This document shows, piece by piece, positions 16,740 to 25,365 of a stretch of DNA of 35,662 nucleotides. Position 1 is the stretch's first letter. The number at the start of each line of letters is the position of its first letter. Below the pieces are notes generated by a model. The model did not search any database, was not told the origin of the DNA, and saw nothing but the letters and a program-made list of their open reading frames with translations. The translations under genes and the position numbers were made by a program. The DNA is taken from the NCBI GenBank assembly GCA_017557185.1, contig JAFZAP010000033.1, forward strand, positions 1 to 35,662. The letters are read 5' to 3'. Origin of the DNA: Prevotella sp. (lineage in GTDB: Bacteria; Bacteroidota; Bacteroidia; Bacteroidales; Bacteroidaceae).

Positions 16740-18758
16740 TTACAGATTGTATGTAAACATGGTGAACGAATAGGGAGGAATCTCGACGTTTGTCTTCTTC
16801 TGGGCCTTGATGGTTTCTGTTTGCGGAGCGATGGGCTGGGCATCGAAGTTGTTCTCCTGGTCGGGCTGACCGGTGAGAACGGTCTTCGTGGCCACCTTCT
16901 TCATCGACTTGAAGCGCGAGAGGTCGAGTTTGGCGGTTGTAGCCTTATCGCTTGCATTGCAGATCTTCACGAATAGCTGGCGCGTCTTCACATTGAGCAC
17001 CACGCTCTGCTCCATGAGGTTGCTGGCATCATTGATCTTCACGCAGTCGCCGTAGAAATACTGTCCGCTCGACAGTCCAAACATCTGCTGCACATAGTAG
17101 CTGCAGGTGAGGAACGGCCGCTCGTTGTCGAAGTAGATGAGGTCAGGGTTCCAGTTGGTGGCGTTCTTGCGGGCGAAGAGGGGAGCGTAGCTGGTCATGC
17201 AGACCACGTCGCCGTTGCGCTCCACGTGCAAGAGGTAGAGACCTTCTGCCAGAGCGTCAATGAGTTTCTTGTCTTTCGCAGCATACTCACCCAGATATAC
17301 CTTCGTCTTACGGTCGCGTGGGTACTTGTCGTACTGGCGGCTTTCAAGGAAGTACTTGTTCGGCTCGTAGTAGTGTTCATCGAGGATGGGCACACCCAGT
17401 TCCTCAGCCAACTTCCAACCGGCTTCATAGTCGCCGTTGCCGGGATGCGAGCCAGGACCGGCGGTGCCGACGATGACAATCTCGGGATGTGCCTTCGTGA
17501 CACGTTCGTAGATGTACTTGAAGCGCTCGCTGAACTCCGGCGAGATGCGCTCCTCGTTGCCCAGACCGAGATACTTCAGCCCGAAGGGTTTCGGATGGCC
17601 GGCATCGGCACGCATCTTCGCCCACTTCGATGTGGCAGGGTCGCCGTTGGCCCACTCGATGAGATCGAGAGCCTCGCTTGCCCACTCATCCATCTCCGAC
17701 ATCGGCACGACATCTTGTGCCTGACCGCGCATGCCCCAACCGCCGTTGGCACCCTGACAGCTGACGCCGCAAGGCAGGATAGGCAGCGGCTCCATGCCGA
17801 GGTCCTCGCAGAACTGGAAGTACTCGTAGTAGCCCAGCCCCATGCTCTGATGGTAGCCCCATGTGTTCTTCAGCGGACGGCGCTGCTCTTTCGGACCGAT
17901 GGTGGTCTTCCAGCGATAGGTGTTCCAGAAGCCGTCGCCACCGCCGTGCACCACACAGCCACCGGGGAAGCGCATGAACTTCGGATGCAGGTCGGCGAGT
18001 GCCTGTGCCAGGTCTTTGCGCAGACCGTGACCCTTGTAGGTGTCCTCCGGCATCAGTGAGAACTGGTCGACATCGAGGGTGCCTACGTTGAGCATGAGCA
18101 CTTGCAGCACTGCCTTCTGGCTGTTCTCGGTCGGGGTCAGCACAGCCTCGTATTTTTGCCAGTCGGTGCCGTTCACATCGAAGAACGCTTCGGCCAAGAG
18201 TTTCGGATTCTGGCCCCATCCCGTCTGAGGCTCAACGAGGGCGACGCGAAGTTGTATTGTTGCTTCAGGCTTGAAGGCTGCGGGCGAGGCATGCTTGTCG
18301 GAAACGCGGAGGAAAGCCGAGAAGTCGTATTTCTCGCCGGCCTTCACCGAGATGCCGTCGAAGCCGTCATTCTGCAGGCCGAAGCCTTTCCAGCCCCTGT
18401 AGTCGTAGTATTCCTTCACACGCTCACTGTGCAGACGCATGTAAGTAGGGTTGTTCGGATGAACAGGGTTGTCCATTCGCGGCTCCATATATCCTGTGGA
18501 GTGACCGGGACGGACGATGCGCCAGGCGGTACCGGGTCCCCAGCCGTCACGTTCAGTAGGGCTGAACTCGAACGAGCCGTTCTGCAGGAGTTCGGCATAG
18601 AGGCCGCCGTCGGCAGCCGAGCTGATATCCTCGAAGAAGATTCCGATGAGTTCGTCACTAATGGCCTTGCCGCCTGCGGGCGCGGTCATGGGTTTCTGGG
18701 CATAGAGGCCCAACGAGGCTGCCAGCATGAGGGCAGCGAAAACGAAGATTCTTTTCAT
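16740..18758 (-). CDS. GH51 alpha-L-arabinofuranosidase, secreted
   Basis: A 672-residue protein with a signal peptide (about residues 1-20, ending LGLYAQ). GIFFEDISSAADGG and RFPGGCVVHG are GH51 hallmarks. The acid/base is probably Glu402 in GLGNEE; the nucleophile is probably Glu461 in LDEHYY. A carbohydrate-binding-like beta domain seems to lie near the N-terminus (about residues 60-220). The family removes terminal alpha-L-arabinofuranose from arabinan and arabinoxylan. It starts 11 bases after the BASS transporter stop and is probably co-transcribed with it. The exact polysaccharide target is unknown. Confidence 0.93.
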   Translation of the reverse strand: MKRIFVFAALMLAASLGLYAQKPMTAPAGGKAISDELIGIFFEDISSAADGGLYAELLQNGSFEFSPTERDGWGPGTAWRIVRPGHSTGYMEPRMDNPVHPNNPTYMRLHSERVKEYYDYRGWKGFGLQNDGFDGISVKAGEKYDFSAFLRVSDKHASPAAFKPEATIQLRVALVEPQTGWGQNPKLLAEAFFDVNGTDWQKYEAVLTPTENSQKAVLQVLMLNVGTLDVDQFSLMPEDTYKGHGLRKDLAQALADLHPKFMRFPGGCVVHGGGDGFWNTYRWKTTIGPKEQRRPLKNTWGYHQSMGLGYYEYFQFCEDLGMEPLPILPCGVSCQGANGGWGMRGQAQDVVPMSEMDEWASEALDLIEWANGDPATSKWAKMRADAGHPKPFGLKYLGLGNEERISPEFSERFKYIYERVTKAHPEIVIVGTAGPGSHPGNGDYEAGWKLAEELGVPILDEHYYEPNKYFLESRQYDKYPRDRKTKVYLGEYAAKDKKLIDALAEGLYLLHVERNGDVVCMTSYAPLFARKNATNWNPDLIYFDNERPFLTCSYYVQQMFGLSSGQYFYGDCVKINDASNLMEQSVVLNVKTRQLFVKICNASDKATTAKLDLSRFKSMKKVATKTVLTGQPDQENNFDAQPIAPQTETIKAQKKTNVEIPPYSFTMFTYNL

Positions 18759-18769
18759 ACTATTTCTGT

Positions 18770-19612
18770 TTATTTTCGAATAATTGCGACATAGATAAGC
18801 AGGAGTACGTTCATCATCAAGGCATACACGATGGCTGGAATGGCAATAACCTCATTGTTGAAAACCAAAGGGCTGCAAGCCACCGTGATGGCCTGTGCCG
18901 CATTCTGCATGCCCACCTCGATGACAATGGTGCGCCGCTCCTGACCATTCAGGGAGAACAGTCGGGAGAGCAATACGCCACTTCCCATCGCGAGTAGGAT
19001 GAGAACCGTCATCGTGAGGCCCAACGATGGGAACTCGCGAACGATGGTAGCCCGATGCTGCAGGAAAAACACCGTGACGAGAAGGATGAGTGCCGGGAAG
19101 GCGATGCGCTTCAGCACTCCGTGGATACGGCGTGCGACCGTTGGACGATACTTCGCCAGCAACAGACCTGCGATAATGGGAACAGCCATCAGCACAAGGT
19201 TCTGAACGAGCAGATTGCCTACAGGCAGATGAACATTGACCGCCGTTCCCACACTTCCCGTTACCCATGCCATGATCAGGGGGACGGTGAAGAGAGTGAT
19301 GATGCTGCTACAGGCTGTCAGCGAGACCGACAAGGCGATATCGCCACGGGCAAGCATTGAGAACACATTGCTCGACGAGCCTCCGGGACTGCAGGCAATG
19401 AGCATCACGCCAAGGAAGAACAGTGGCTTCAGTCCAAAGACAACCGCCACTCCCCATGCGATGAGTGGCAGCAGGATGATCTGCCCGATGAGTCCTGCCA
19501 GAACCGGACGTGGACGGTGAAGCATCAGGCGGAAGTCTTCTGCGCGTAGCGTTAGTCCTAGATCGAACATCAGCAATGTGAGGATGGGCAATACGATAAA
19601 TATGGTATTCAT
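18770..19612 (-). CDS. Bile acid:sodium symporter family transporter
   Basis: A 280-residue, highly hydrophobic protein with about eight to nine membrane helices. ACSPGGSSSNVFSMLARGD matches the conserved helix-crossing region of the BASS/SBF family. Members carry bile acids, pantoate, pyruvate or other organic anions with sodium; the substrate here is unknown. It lies between a porin and a GH51 enzyme on one strand, which hints that an outer-membrane pore, an inner-membrane carrier and a glycosidase could be expressed together. Their substrates need not be related. Confidence 0.9.
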   Translation of the reverse strand: MNTIFIVLPILTLLMFDLGLTLRAEDFRLMLHRPRPVLAGLIGQIILLPLIAWGVAVVFGLKPLFFLGVMLIACSPGGSSSNVFSMLARGDIALSVSLTACSSIITLFTVPLIMAWVTGSVGTAVNVHLPVGNLLVQNLVLMAVPIIAGLLLAKYRPTVARRIHGVLKRIAFPALILLVTVFFLQHRATIVREFPSLGLTMTVLILLAMGSGVLLSRLFSLNGQERRTIVIEVGMQNAAQAITVACSPLVFNNEVIAIPAIVYALMMNVLLLIYVAIIRK

Positions 19613-19656
19613 AAAGGGGATTTACGATTTACGGATTTCTTTCTCCATTTTATTAC

Positions 19657-19674
19657 GAAAGCGGCAGAGCCGAG
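19657..19674. repeat. Short dispersed repeat GAAAGCGGCAGAGCCGAG, copy 1
   Basis: The 18-base motif occurs here, in the gap between the porin and BASS genes, and twice more at 27050-27067 and 27247-27264. Similar T/C-rich flanks (CTTTCTCC or CTTTCCCC) precede each copy. Confidence 0.7.
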
Positions 19675-19698
19675 TCCGATTGATGATTTCTTTCTCTG

Positions 19699-20805
19699 TC
19701 AGAATGCAAACTGCACTTGTGTTACCCATTGCCAGGCATCAGGGCCCGTACAACGATGCTGGCGCACATATTGCGAGGCTACACGACACTGGCGCCACAG
19801 CCAGTACTGCAGGCCTGCCGTGTAGTTATGACTTTCCGTGTTTATGGCATATTGTTGCTGTTCCTCGTGGCTCAGGTCGACATTGCGGTTCAGGTAATCG
19901 TAATTCACGACAAGGTCCAGTTTCGGCAACACTTGCCACCAGGCCTCTGCGTAGAAGGCGCGGCTTCTGACATCGCGGTTCCTGCCCAGCGTCAGTTCAC
20001 TACGCAACAGCAACGGACCATGTTTCCACTGTGAGCCGGCACTCCAGCGAAGACGACGATAGTTCTGACCAGCCAGGATATCACCGTATGGAGAATCGGT
20101 AAGGGCGTGGCCGTGGCCTAAGATGAACGACGTAGTGAGCATCCAGTCCTTCACGGGATATACCTGCAGCATGCCAATGAGGTCCTTTGCGCGGTTGTTG
20201 TCGCGCGTGTTCATTCCCGCACCATTGAAGAGGCCCAGGCTATAGTTCAGAAACGCATGCCCATCGGGCTGCCGCAAAAGGTCGCCCGTAGCCATCACAC
20301 CCAAGTCGCGACCTACCATCGCTCCCTGCAGCGGATCGCCGGCAATGCCCGCCATATAGCGCGTTCCCTCTGTCATATTCAGGGCACCGAGCAGTGTGGG
20401 AATCAGGATGTTCTCATACATGAAGGGTTGCTTGAACTGTCCCATTCGCACTTTCACCGCATCGGAGAAGTTCCATTGCAGATAGTATTCATGCAGACGG
20501 CGGTTGGCTGCCTGTGCGGCAACATCGACCATCACCAATGCACGCAGATGACGTCCTACGGCAGCATTTCCGATGAGAATCACGCGCTTCACCTGGAAGT
20601 CGTTGGGATTCTCCTCGCCGTCATGAGTCATCTCATAGTGAGCCTGCCCGTAGCCATTAAGCGTCAGGCTCAGTTTGTCGCCGATGGCCACCGAGGGCGG
20701 ATCGGCAGTTATTGCCAGGCTGTCCTTGGGTTCGTCAGCAGCCTTTGTCGCCAGGCAAAAGCCTGCCAGCGCCAACGACAGGATGTATCTATTCAAATAA
20801 TTCAT
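19699..20805 (-). CDS. OprO/OprP-like outer-membrane porin
   Basis: A 368-residue protein with a signal peptide (about residues 1-22, FCLATKAADE) and a beta-barrel pattern of alternating aromatic strands ending in Phe (QVQFAF). Segments QVKRVILIGNAAVG and KVRMGQFKQPF resemble the phosphate-selective porin O/P family, which is common in Bacteroidetes for anion or general uptake. I chose the ATG at 20805 (MNYLNRYIL), because the longer form puts ten charged residues before the signal peptide. It lies 19 bases after the upstream Cys-rich gene. Substrate not known. Confidence 0.85.
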   Translation of the reverse strand: MNYLNRYILSLALAGFCLATKAADEPKDSLAITADPPSVAIGDKLSLTLNGYGQAHYEMTHDGEENPNDFQVKRVILIGNAAVGRHLRALVMVDVAAQAANRRLHEYYLQWNFSDAVKVRMGQFKQPFMYENILIPTLLGALNMTEGTRYMAGIAGDPLQGAMVGRDLGVMATGDLLRQPDGHAFLNYSLGLFNGAGMNTRDNNRAKDLIGMLQVYPVKDWMLTTSFILGHGHALTDSPYGDILAGQNYRRLRWSAGSQWKHGPLLLRSELTLGRNRDVRSRAFYAEAWWQVLPKLDLVVNYDYLNRNVDLSHEEQQQYAINTESHNYTAGLQYWLWRQCRVASQYVRQHRCTGPDAWQWVTQVQFAF

Positions 20806-20824
20806 GTTCTCTTTCCTTTCTATA

Positions 20825-21223
20825 TTAATTCTCACGAAGCATCATCAGTTCATCCTTGAGCTCGTCAGGCACGTTGATGCCTCTTAGGATGAGGCTCCGG
20901 CACCACGCTGCCACCTCTTCAGGTTTCATGGTGTGGAGGATGTAGGCAAACTGTTCCACTTCCTCATCGGTATAGCTATCGGCGGCACGTCCTTTGAAGG
21001 CATCCAGTTCTTCGTCGTCGAAGTATTCGATGGGTTTCGTGGCGGCCTCCATCATGCAAGCCTGCTCACACCGCGGACTCTCCGGTGTGCACGTTGCGCA
21101 GTCGCCCTCGCCGATGACGATAGGCTCTTCGCTCCCGTCGGCGCGGCGGTTGTGTCCGAAGATATAGGCAATAGCCCCCAATGTAGCGAGTGCGATGATG
21201 GCAATGATCGTTATCTCGGTCAT
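20825..21223 (-). CDS. Small membrane-anchored Cys-rich protein, function unknown
   Basis: A 132-residue protein with one N-terminal membrane helix (about residues 4-22). A cysteine cluster follows, CATCTPESPRCEQAC (four Cys within 15 residues), that could bind zinc or an iron-sulfur cluster. The acidic C-terminal domain contains EYFDDEELDAFKGR and ILRGINVPDELKDELM. I recall similar proteins next to aroA in other Bacteroidales, with no defined function. It starts 17 bases after the aroA stop and ends 19 bases before the porin start, so it is inside one operon. Confidence 0.8.
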   Translation of the reverse strand: MTEITIIAIIALATLGAIAYIFGHNRRADGSEEPIVIGEGDCATCTPESPRCEQACMMEAATKPIEYFDDEELDAFKGRAADSYTDEEVEQFAYILHTMKPEEVAAWCRSLILRGINVPDELKDELMMLREN

Positions 21224-21240
21224 ATTTCTTCTGTTTCTCC

Positions 21241-22503
21241 TTACTCTTTTATCTCACTCGATTCCGTGATTTCAACTCCTACTTTCCTCAGCTCTTCCCA
21301 GAATCGGGGATATGACTTCGTCACCACAAGCGGATTGCGGATGGCGAGACCTGGGCGGACGAAGGCCAGCGGAGCAAACGACATCGCCATTCGGTGGTCC
21401 TCATACGTGTCGATAGGTTCGCCGGTGGGCTCGCTGCGCGTGCCGTCCCAGACGAGGTCGAAGTTCTCCTTCACTTCAACCACCACACCCAGCTTCCGCA
21501 GCTCGTGGCGCATGGCCTCGATACGGTCGGTCTCCTTGATCTTCAGCGTCTGCAGTCCGTGGAAGTAGAACGGAATGCCCTTGGCGACGCAGGTGGCGAC
21601 GATGGTCTGCACCAGGTCGGGCGAGTTCACGAAGTCGTAGTCCAGTCGCGGCACCACGCGGTTGTTCTTGCGGAGCACCACGCTGTCTCCCTTCGAGAAA
21701 GTGGTCTTCACGCCCAGAATGGAGAAGATGTAGCGGGCAGCAGAGTCGCCCTGCTTCGAGCCGTCGGTGAGTCCCGACAGTCGAATCTCGGCATCGGGAT
21801 CATCGGTGAGCGCCATCATCTCATACCAGTAGCTGGCTGAACTCCAGTCGTTTTCAATCAAGTAGTCGTGCTGCTCATAGGGCTTGGGTCGCACCACCAC
21901 CGTGTCACCGCTGGTCCAGTCGGCATCGGCGCCGAACTCGCGCATCATCCACAACGTCAGATCGATATAGGGTCGCGAAATCACATTGCCCTTCAACCGC
22001 AGTTCCAATCCGTTTTTCAGCACAGGGCCTATCATCAGCATGGCCGATATATACTGCGAGCTCATGTTTCCTGGAATATCGATGATACCGCCGTCGAGCG
22101 GCTTTCCCTTGATGCGCAGGGGCGGGAATCCCTCTTCGCCCTCGTAGCTGATGTCGGCACCCAACTGTCGCAGGGCGTTCACCAGAATGCCTATCGGACG
22201 ATGTTGCATGCGCTTCGTCCCTGTCAGCACGTGTTCGCCCGGCCTCACAGCGAGGTAGGCAGTCATAAACCGCATCGCCGTGCCCGCTGCACCGATGTCG
22301 ATGACTTCGGGATTGTCGCGAAATGCTTTGATGATCACCGCCGTATCGTCGCAGTCGGATAGGTTCTGCGGCAACGCCACTGCTTCTCCAGCAAGTGCAT
22401 GGATGATGAGTGCGCGGTTCGAGATGCTTTTCGACGCTGGCAGCTGAACTGTTCCCCGCAGGGCCTTTGGCGGATTTATATAATAAATAGGTGAATGATT
22501 CAT
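21241..22503 (-). CDS. aroA: 3-phosphoshikimate 1-carboxyvinyltransferase (EPSP synthase)
   Basis: A 420-residue shikimate-pathway enzyme that joins phosphoenolpyruvate to shikimate-3-phosphate. Typical motifs are LPASKSISNRALI near residues 21-33, GTAGTAMRF-like GAAGTAMRFMTAYLA, and YEDHRMAMSFAPL near the C-terminus. The ATG at 22501-22503 is preferred. An upstream in-frame ATG at 22608 would overlap the -7 box at 22606-22613 and add an unconserved 35-residue leader. It is divergent from the UvrA-like gene and first in the minus-strand run to GH51. Confidence 0.96.
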   Translation of the reverse strand: MNHSPIYYINPPKALRGTVQLPASKSISNRALIIHALAGEAVALPQNLSDCDDTAVIIKAFRDNPEVIDIGAAGTAMRFMTAYLAVRPGEHVLTGTKRMQHRPIGILVNALRQLGADISYEGEEGFPPLRIKGKPLDGGIIDIPGNMSSQYISAMLMIGPVLKNGLELRLKGNVISRPYIDLTLWMMREFGADADWTSGDTVVVRPKPYEQHDYLIENDWSSASYWYEMMALTDDPDAEIRLSGLTDGSKQGDSAARYIFSILGVKTTFSKGDSVVLRKNNRVVPRLDYDFVNSPDLVQTIVATCVAKGIPFYFHGLQTLKIKETDRIEAMRHELRKLGVVVEVKENFDLVWDGTRSEPTGEPIDTYEDHRMAMSFAPLAFVRPGLAIRNPLVVTKSYPRFWEELRKVGVEITESSEIKE

Positions 22504-22605
22504 CCTGTGTTTGTAGTCATTTACATAGTTACACAAAATCACGGGCAAACCCAAGAACCCGTTCTTGATGGTGCCGAGATGCAATGAGTTCGCCGTCTTT
22601 GATGG

Positions 22606-22613
22606 CAAAGATA
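22606..22613 (-). promoter_or_regulatory. aroA: Promoter -7 box of aroA
   Basis: The minus strand reads TATCTTTG, matching TAnnTTTG, about 100 bases before the aroA ATG. The long leader between them holds no obvious riboswitch that I can identify. Confidence 0.5.
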
Positions 22614-22657
22614 CGAAAAAACTCCCAACTGACCGCCATTAACTCCAAACTTTTTCT

Positions 22658-22665
22658 TACCTTTG
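22658..22665 (+). promoter_or_regulatory. Promoter -7 box of the UvrA-like gene
   Basis: TACCTTTG lies 31 bases before the ATG at 22697 and 44 bases from the divergent aroA -7 box. Confidence 0.55.
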
Positions 22666-22696
22666 CAGAACTTTAAGTTTTTTTATCAATAGCAGC

Positions 22697-25174
22697 ATGG
22701 ATTACACCGACATCGTCATACGCGGAGCCAGCGAGAACAACCTGAAGAACGTCTCGCTGTCGTTGCCAAAGCATAAAATCACGGTTTTCACTGGAGTCTC
22801 GGGCTCGGGCAAGAGTTCTCTCGTTTTCGACACCATCGCGGCAAAGTCGCGGCGAGAGCTCAACGACACGTTCCCGACTTTCGTACAACAGTATCTGCCG
22901 AAATACGGCCGTCCGCATGTAGATAGCATCGAGAATCTGCCCATTGCCATCGTCATCGATCAGAAGAAGCCCGCACAGAACTCGCGCTCCACGGTGGGCA
23001 CCTACACCGATATCGCTGCCCTGATGCGATTGTTGTTCTCGCGTGTGGGAAAGCCCTTTGTGGGTTATGCCGAGTCGTTCTCGTTCAATCACCCCGAGGG
23101 CAGTTGTCCGCGCTGTTCGGGACTGGGCGAGATACGCGAGCTGGACATCCACAAGCTCGTTGACTTCGACAAGAGTCTGAACGACGAGGACACCATCCAC
23201 TACATCGCCTTCGGCAAGGGTGGCTGGCGCTGGATTCGCTATGCCCACAGCGGTCTCTTCGACCTCGACAAGAAGATTCGCGACTATAGTCCTGAGGAAC
23301 TCGACTTGTTCCTGAACAGTCCGCAGATACGCTTGAAGAACCCGCCCGCCAACTGGCCGAAGACCGCGAAGTATGAAGGTATCATCCCGCGCATGTACCG
23401 TTCCATCATCAACTCCGAGGAAGGCCTGCTGCATGCCGCCGTACTAAATCCGATGCTGCGCATGGGCACTTGCCCCGACTGTGGCGGCACGCGTCTGGCT
23501 CCGCGGGTGCTGAAGTGCAGAATCTCTCCCCAGGAGGGCCAGGAAGGGGCTTCACTCAATATTGCCGAAGCCTCTGCACTCAGCATCACACGGCTGAATC
23601 GGTGGATTAAGAGCATCGGCGACCCGCTGGCCGAAGACCTGAAAGCGGCCATCAGCGCACGCCTCACTGCGCTCGAGGAGATTGGCTTGGGCTATCTCAG
23701 CCTTGACCGTGCTGTTGGAACGCTCTCGGGCGGCGAGGCGCAGCGATGTAAGATAGCGAAGTATATCAATTCTTCACTCTCCGATGTGCTCTACATTCTC
23801 GACGAGCCCAGCACCGGTCTGCACAATCACGACATCCAGCTGATGAAGCGCTCTATCCAACGACTGCGCGATGCAGGCAACACCGTGCTCCTCGTCGAAC
23901 ACCACAAGGAGATGATCCGCATGGCCGACCACATCGTGGACCTCGGTCCGGGACCGGGCATCGACGGAGGACACATCGTCTTCGAAGGCACCTACGATGA
24001 ACTACTGCAAAGCCACACCGCCACAGGCGAGATGCTGCAGCGCACAGGAGATTTCAAGGCGAACCCCCGACAGCCGCAGACAATCTTCCCCCTTCGGCAT
24101 GCCAGTCTGCACAACCTGCAGGACATCTGCATCGATCTGCCGCTGGGTGTGTTTGCCGTCATCGCAGGCGTGGCGGGCTCGGGCAAGAGTTCGCTGATGG
24201 AGAGTTTTCAAAAACCCACCCCCAACCCCTCCCAAGGGGAGTGGAACTTGGATACCCTTTCTAATAGAAGCACTGAAGCAATAACTAATATGACTCCCCA
24301 CCCCTCGGGAGGGGCTGGGGGTGGGTTTATCTACATCTCTCAGAAGAACATCGGTGTGAGCCTGCGCTCCACTCCTGCCACCTATATGGATGTGGCGCCC
24401 GACATTCGGAAGATGTTCGCGCGCAAGTACAAGCTGAAGGAATCCTTTTTCACCTTCAACGGACAGGGTGCCTGCCCTGTCTGCGGCGGAAAAGGCGTCA
24501 TCGTCTCCGAGATGGCATTCATGGACAACATTGAAACCGTCTGCGATGCCTGCGGAGGACTGCGCTACTCGAAGGAAGCGCTGCAGTACAGGCTCTCTCC
24601 CCAACCCCTCCCCAAAAAGGAGGGGAGTGGAATGCCTTCATTGAGTAGTGCTTCCCAGTTTGAAAGACCATCTACTCCCCTCCCTTATAGGGAGGGGCAG
24701 GGGGGTGGGTCTTCTCTCTCTATCGCCGAAGTCTTTGACCTCAGCGTACGCCTCGCCTCCAACTTCTTCCGTGGAACAGTCATCGAGGAGAAGCTGCGGC
24801 CACTCATGGACGTCGGACTCGGCTACCTGCACCTGAACCAGGCGCTCTCCACACTCTCGGGCGGTGAACTGCAACGCATGAAGATTGCCTCCTACCTTGC
24901 CGAGAAGGGAAAGACATTCATCATCGACGAACCCACCGACGGACTGCACCCGAAGGATGTTCAGCGACTCGTCAACCTCTTCGAACAGATGGTCAACGAA
25001 GGAAACACCGTTTATGTTGTTGAGCACAACACCGATGTCATCAAGGCTGCCGACTATGTCGTTGAACTCGGACCGGGTGCCGGCGAACAAGGTGGCTGCA
25101 TCCTCTTTGCCGGACAGCCGCACGACCTGCTCGGCTGTCCCGCCAGCGTCACAGCCCGCTACCTTAAGGAATAG
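22697..25174 (+). CDS. Short UvrA-like ABC ATPase with two in-frame repeat insertions
   Basis: An 825-residue UvrA paralogue carrying two ABC ATPase halves. Half 1 has Walker A GVSGSGKSS (about residue 34), signature LSGGEAQR (343) and Walker B LYILDEPSTGLH (365). Half 2 has GVAGSGKSS (491), LSGGELQR (719) and FIIDEPTDGLH (741). CxxC pairs CPRC, CPDC, CPVC and CDAC suit zinc modules. It is shorter than canonical UvrA (about 940) and seems to have a reduced UvrB-binding region, as in UvrA2/resistance-type paralogues, so classical excision repair is uncertain. About 80 residues come from GC-rich palindromes (residues 506-544 and 633-672); without them the protein would be near 745. Confidence 0.9.
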   Translation: MDYTDIVIRGASENNLKNVSLSLPKHKITVFTGVSGSGKSSLVFDTIAAKSRRELNDTFPTFVQQYLPKYGRPHVDSIENLPIAIVIDQKKPAQNSRSTVGTYTDIAALMRLLFSRVGKPFVGYAESFSFNHPEGSCPRCSGLGEIRELDIHKLVDFDKSLNDEDTIHYIAFGKGGWRWIRYAHSGLFDLDKKIRDYSPEELDLFLNSPQIRLKNPPANWPKTAKYEGIIPRMYRSIINSEEGLLHAAVLNPMLRMGTCPDCGGTRLAPRVLKCRISPQEGQEGASLNIAEASALSITRLNRWIKSIGDPLAEDLKAAISARLTALEEIGLGYLSLDRAVGTLSGGEAQRCKIAKYINSSLSDVLYILDEPSTGLHNHDIQLMKRSIQRLRDAGNTVLLVEHHKEMIRMADHIVDLGPGPGIDGGHIVFEGTYDELLQSHTATGEMLQRTGDFKANPRQPQTIFPLRHASLHNLQDICIDLPLGVFAVIAGVAGSGKSSLMESFQKPTPNPSQGEWNLDTLSNRSTEAITNMTPHPSGGAGGGFIYISQKNIGVSLRSTPATYMDVAPDIRKMFARKYKLKESFFTFNGQGACPVCGGKGVIVSEMAFMDNIETVCDACGGLRYSKEALQYRLSPQPLPKKEGSGMPSLSSASQFERPSTPLPYREGQGGGSSLSIAEVFDLSVRLASNFFRGTVIEEKLRPLMDVGLGYLHLNQALSTLSGGELQRMKIASYLAEKGKTFIIDEPTDGLHPKDVQRLVNLFEQMVNEGNTVYVVEHNTDVIKAADYVVELGPGAGEQGGCILFAGQPHDLLGCPASVTARYLKE
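24212..24328. repeat. 117-bp GC-rich element inside the UvrA-like gene, copy A
   Basis: AAACCCACCCCCAACCCCTC at the left end is repeated inverted at the right end, with a 22-bp terminal match and one mismatch. About 70 bp of non-repeat sequence lies between. The total of 117 bp is 39 codons, so the frame is kept. It adds PTPNPSQGEW at one end and TPHPSGGAGGG at the other, just after the second Walker A and before YISQKNIGVSLRS. Confidence 0.88.
24593..24712. repeat. ~120-bp GC-rich element inside the UvrA-like gene, copy B
   Basis: It has the same plan as copy A. The left end is CCCCAACCCCTCCCC then GGAGGGGAGTGG; the right end is CTCCCCTCCC then GGGAGGGGCAGGGGGG, in inverse orientation. The encoded ends are SPQPLPKKEGSG and STPLPYREGQGGG. 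It lies between EALQYR and SIAEVFDL, where relatives are normally contiguous as far as I recall. Boundaries are uncertain by a few bases. Confidence 0.82.
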
Positions 25175-25214
25175 GGGCCTCCCCCGACCCCTCCAAGTAG
25201 AGGGGAGCCACGAA
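25174..25214. repeat. GC-rich family member, left half of a 41-bp perfect inverted pair
   Basis: It begins with the last base of the UvrA-like stop codon. The exact reverse complement occurs at 27121-27161. The internal hairpin is CCCCTC, loop CAAGTA, GAGGGG. Confidence 0.9.
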
Positions 25215-25340
25215 AAGGACAGATTAAAGACGTACAGGAGTTTTTATAAAGGAAAAAACAATAAAAACCTGCTCACGGCAATGGTATTGGAGCTGACCTA
25301 ATAAAGCACAAAAGCGGCCTGAAGGGCCTGAGAGCTATCA

Positions 25341-25365
25341 GCCCAGGGCACGCCCTGGGTTTTTG
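25341..25365 (+). terminator. Hairpin terminator after the UvrA-like gene
   Basis: CCCAGGG (25342-25348), loop CACG, CCCTGGG (25353-25359), followed by five T. It is about 165 bases past the stop codon. Confidence 0.8.

Noticed and set aside
17226-18059. 277-residue open frame on the plus strand
   Set aside because: It is antisense to GH51 catalytic motifs.
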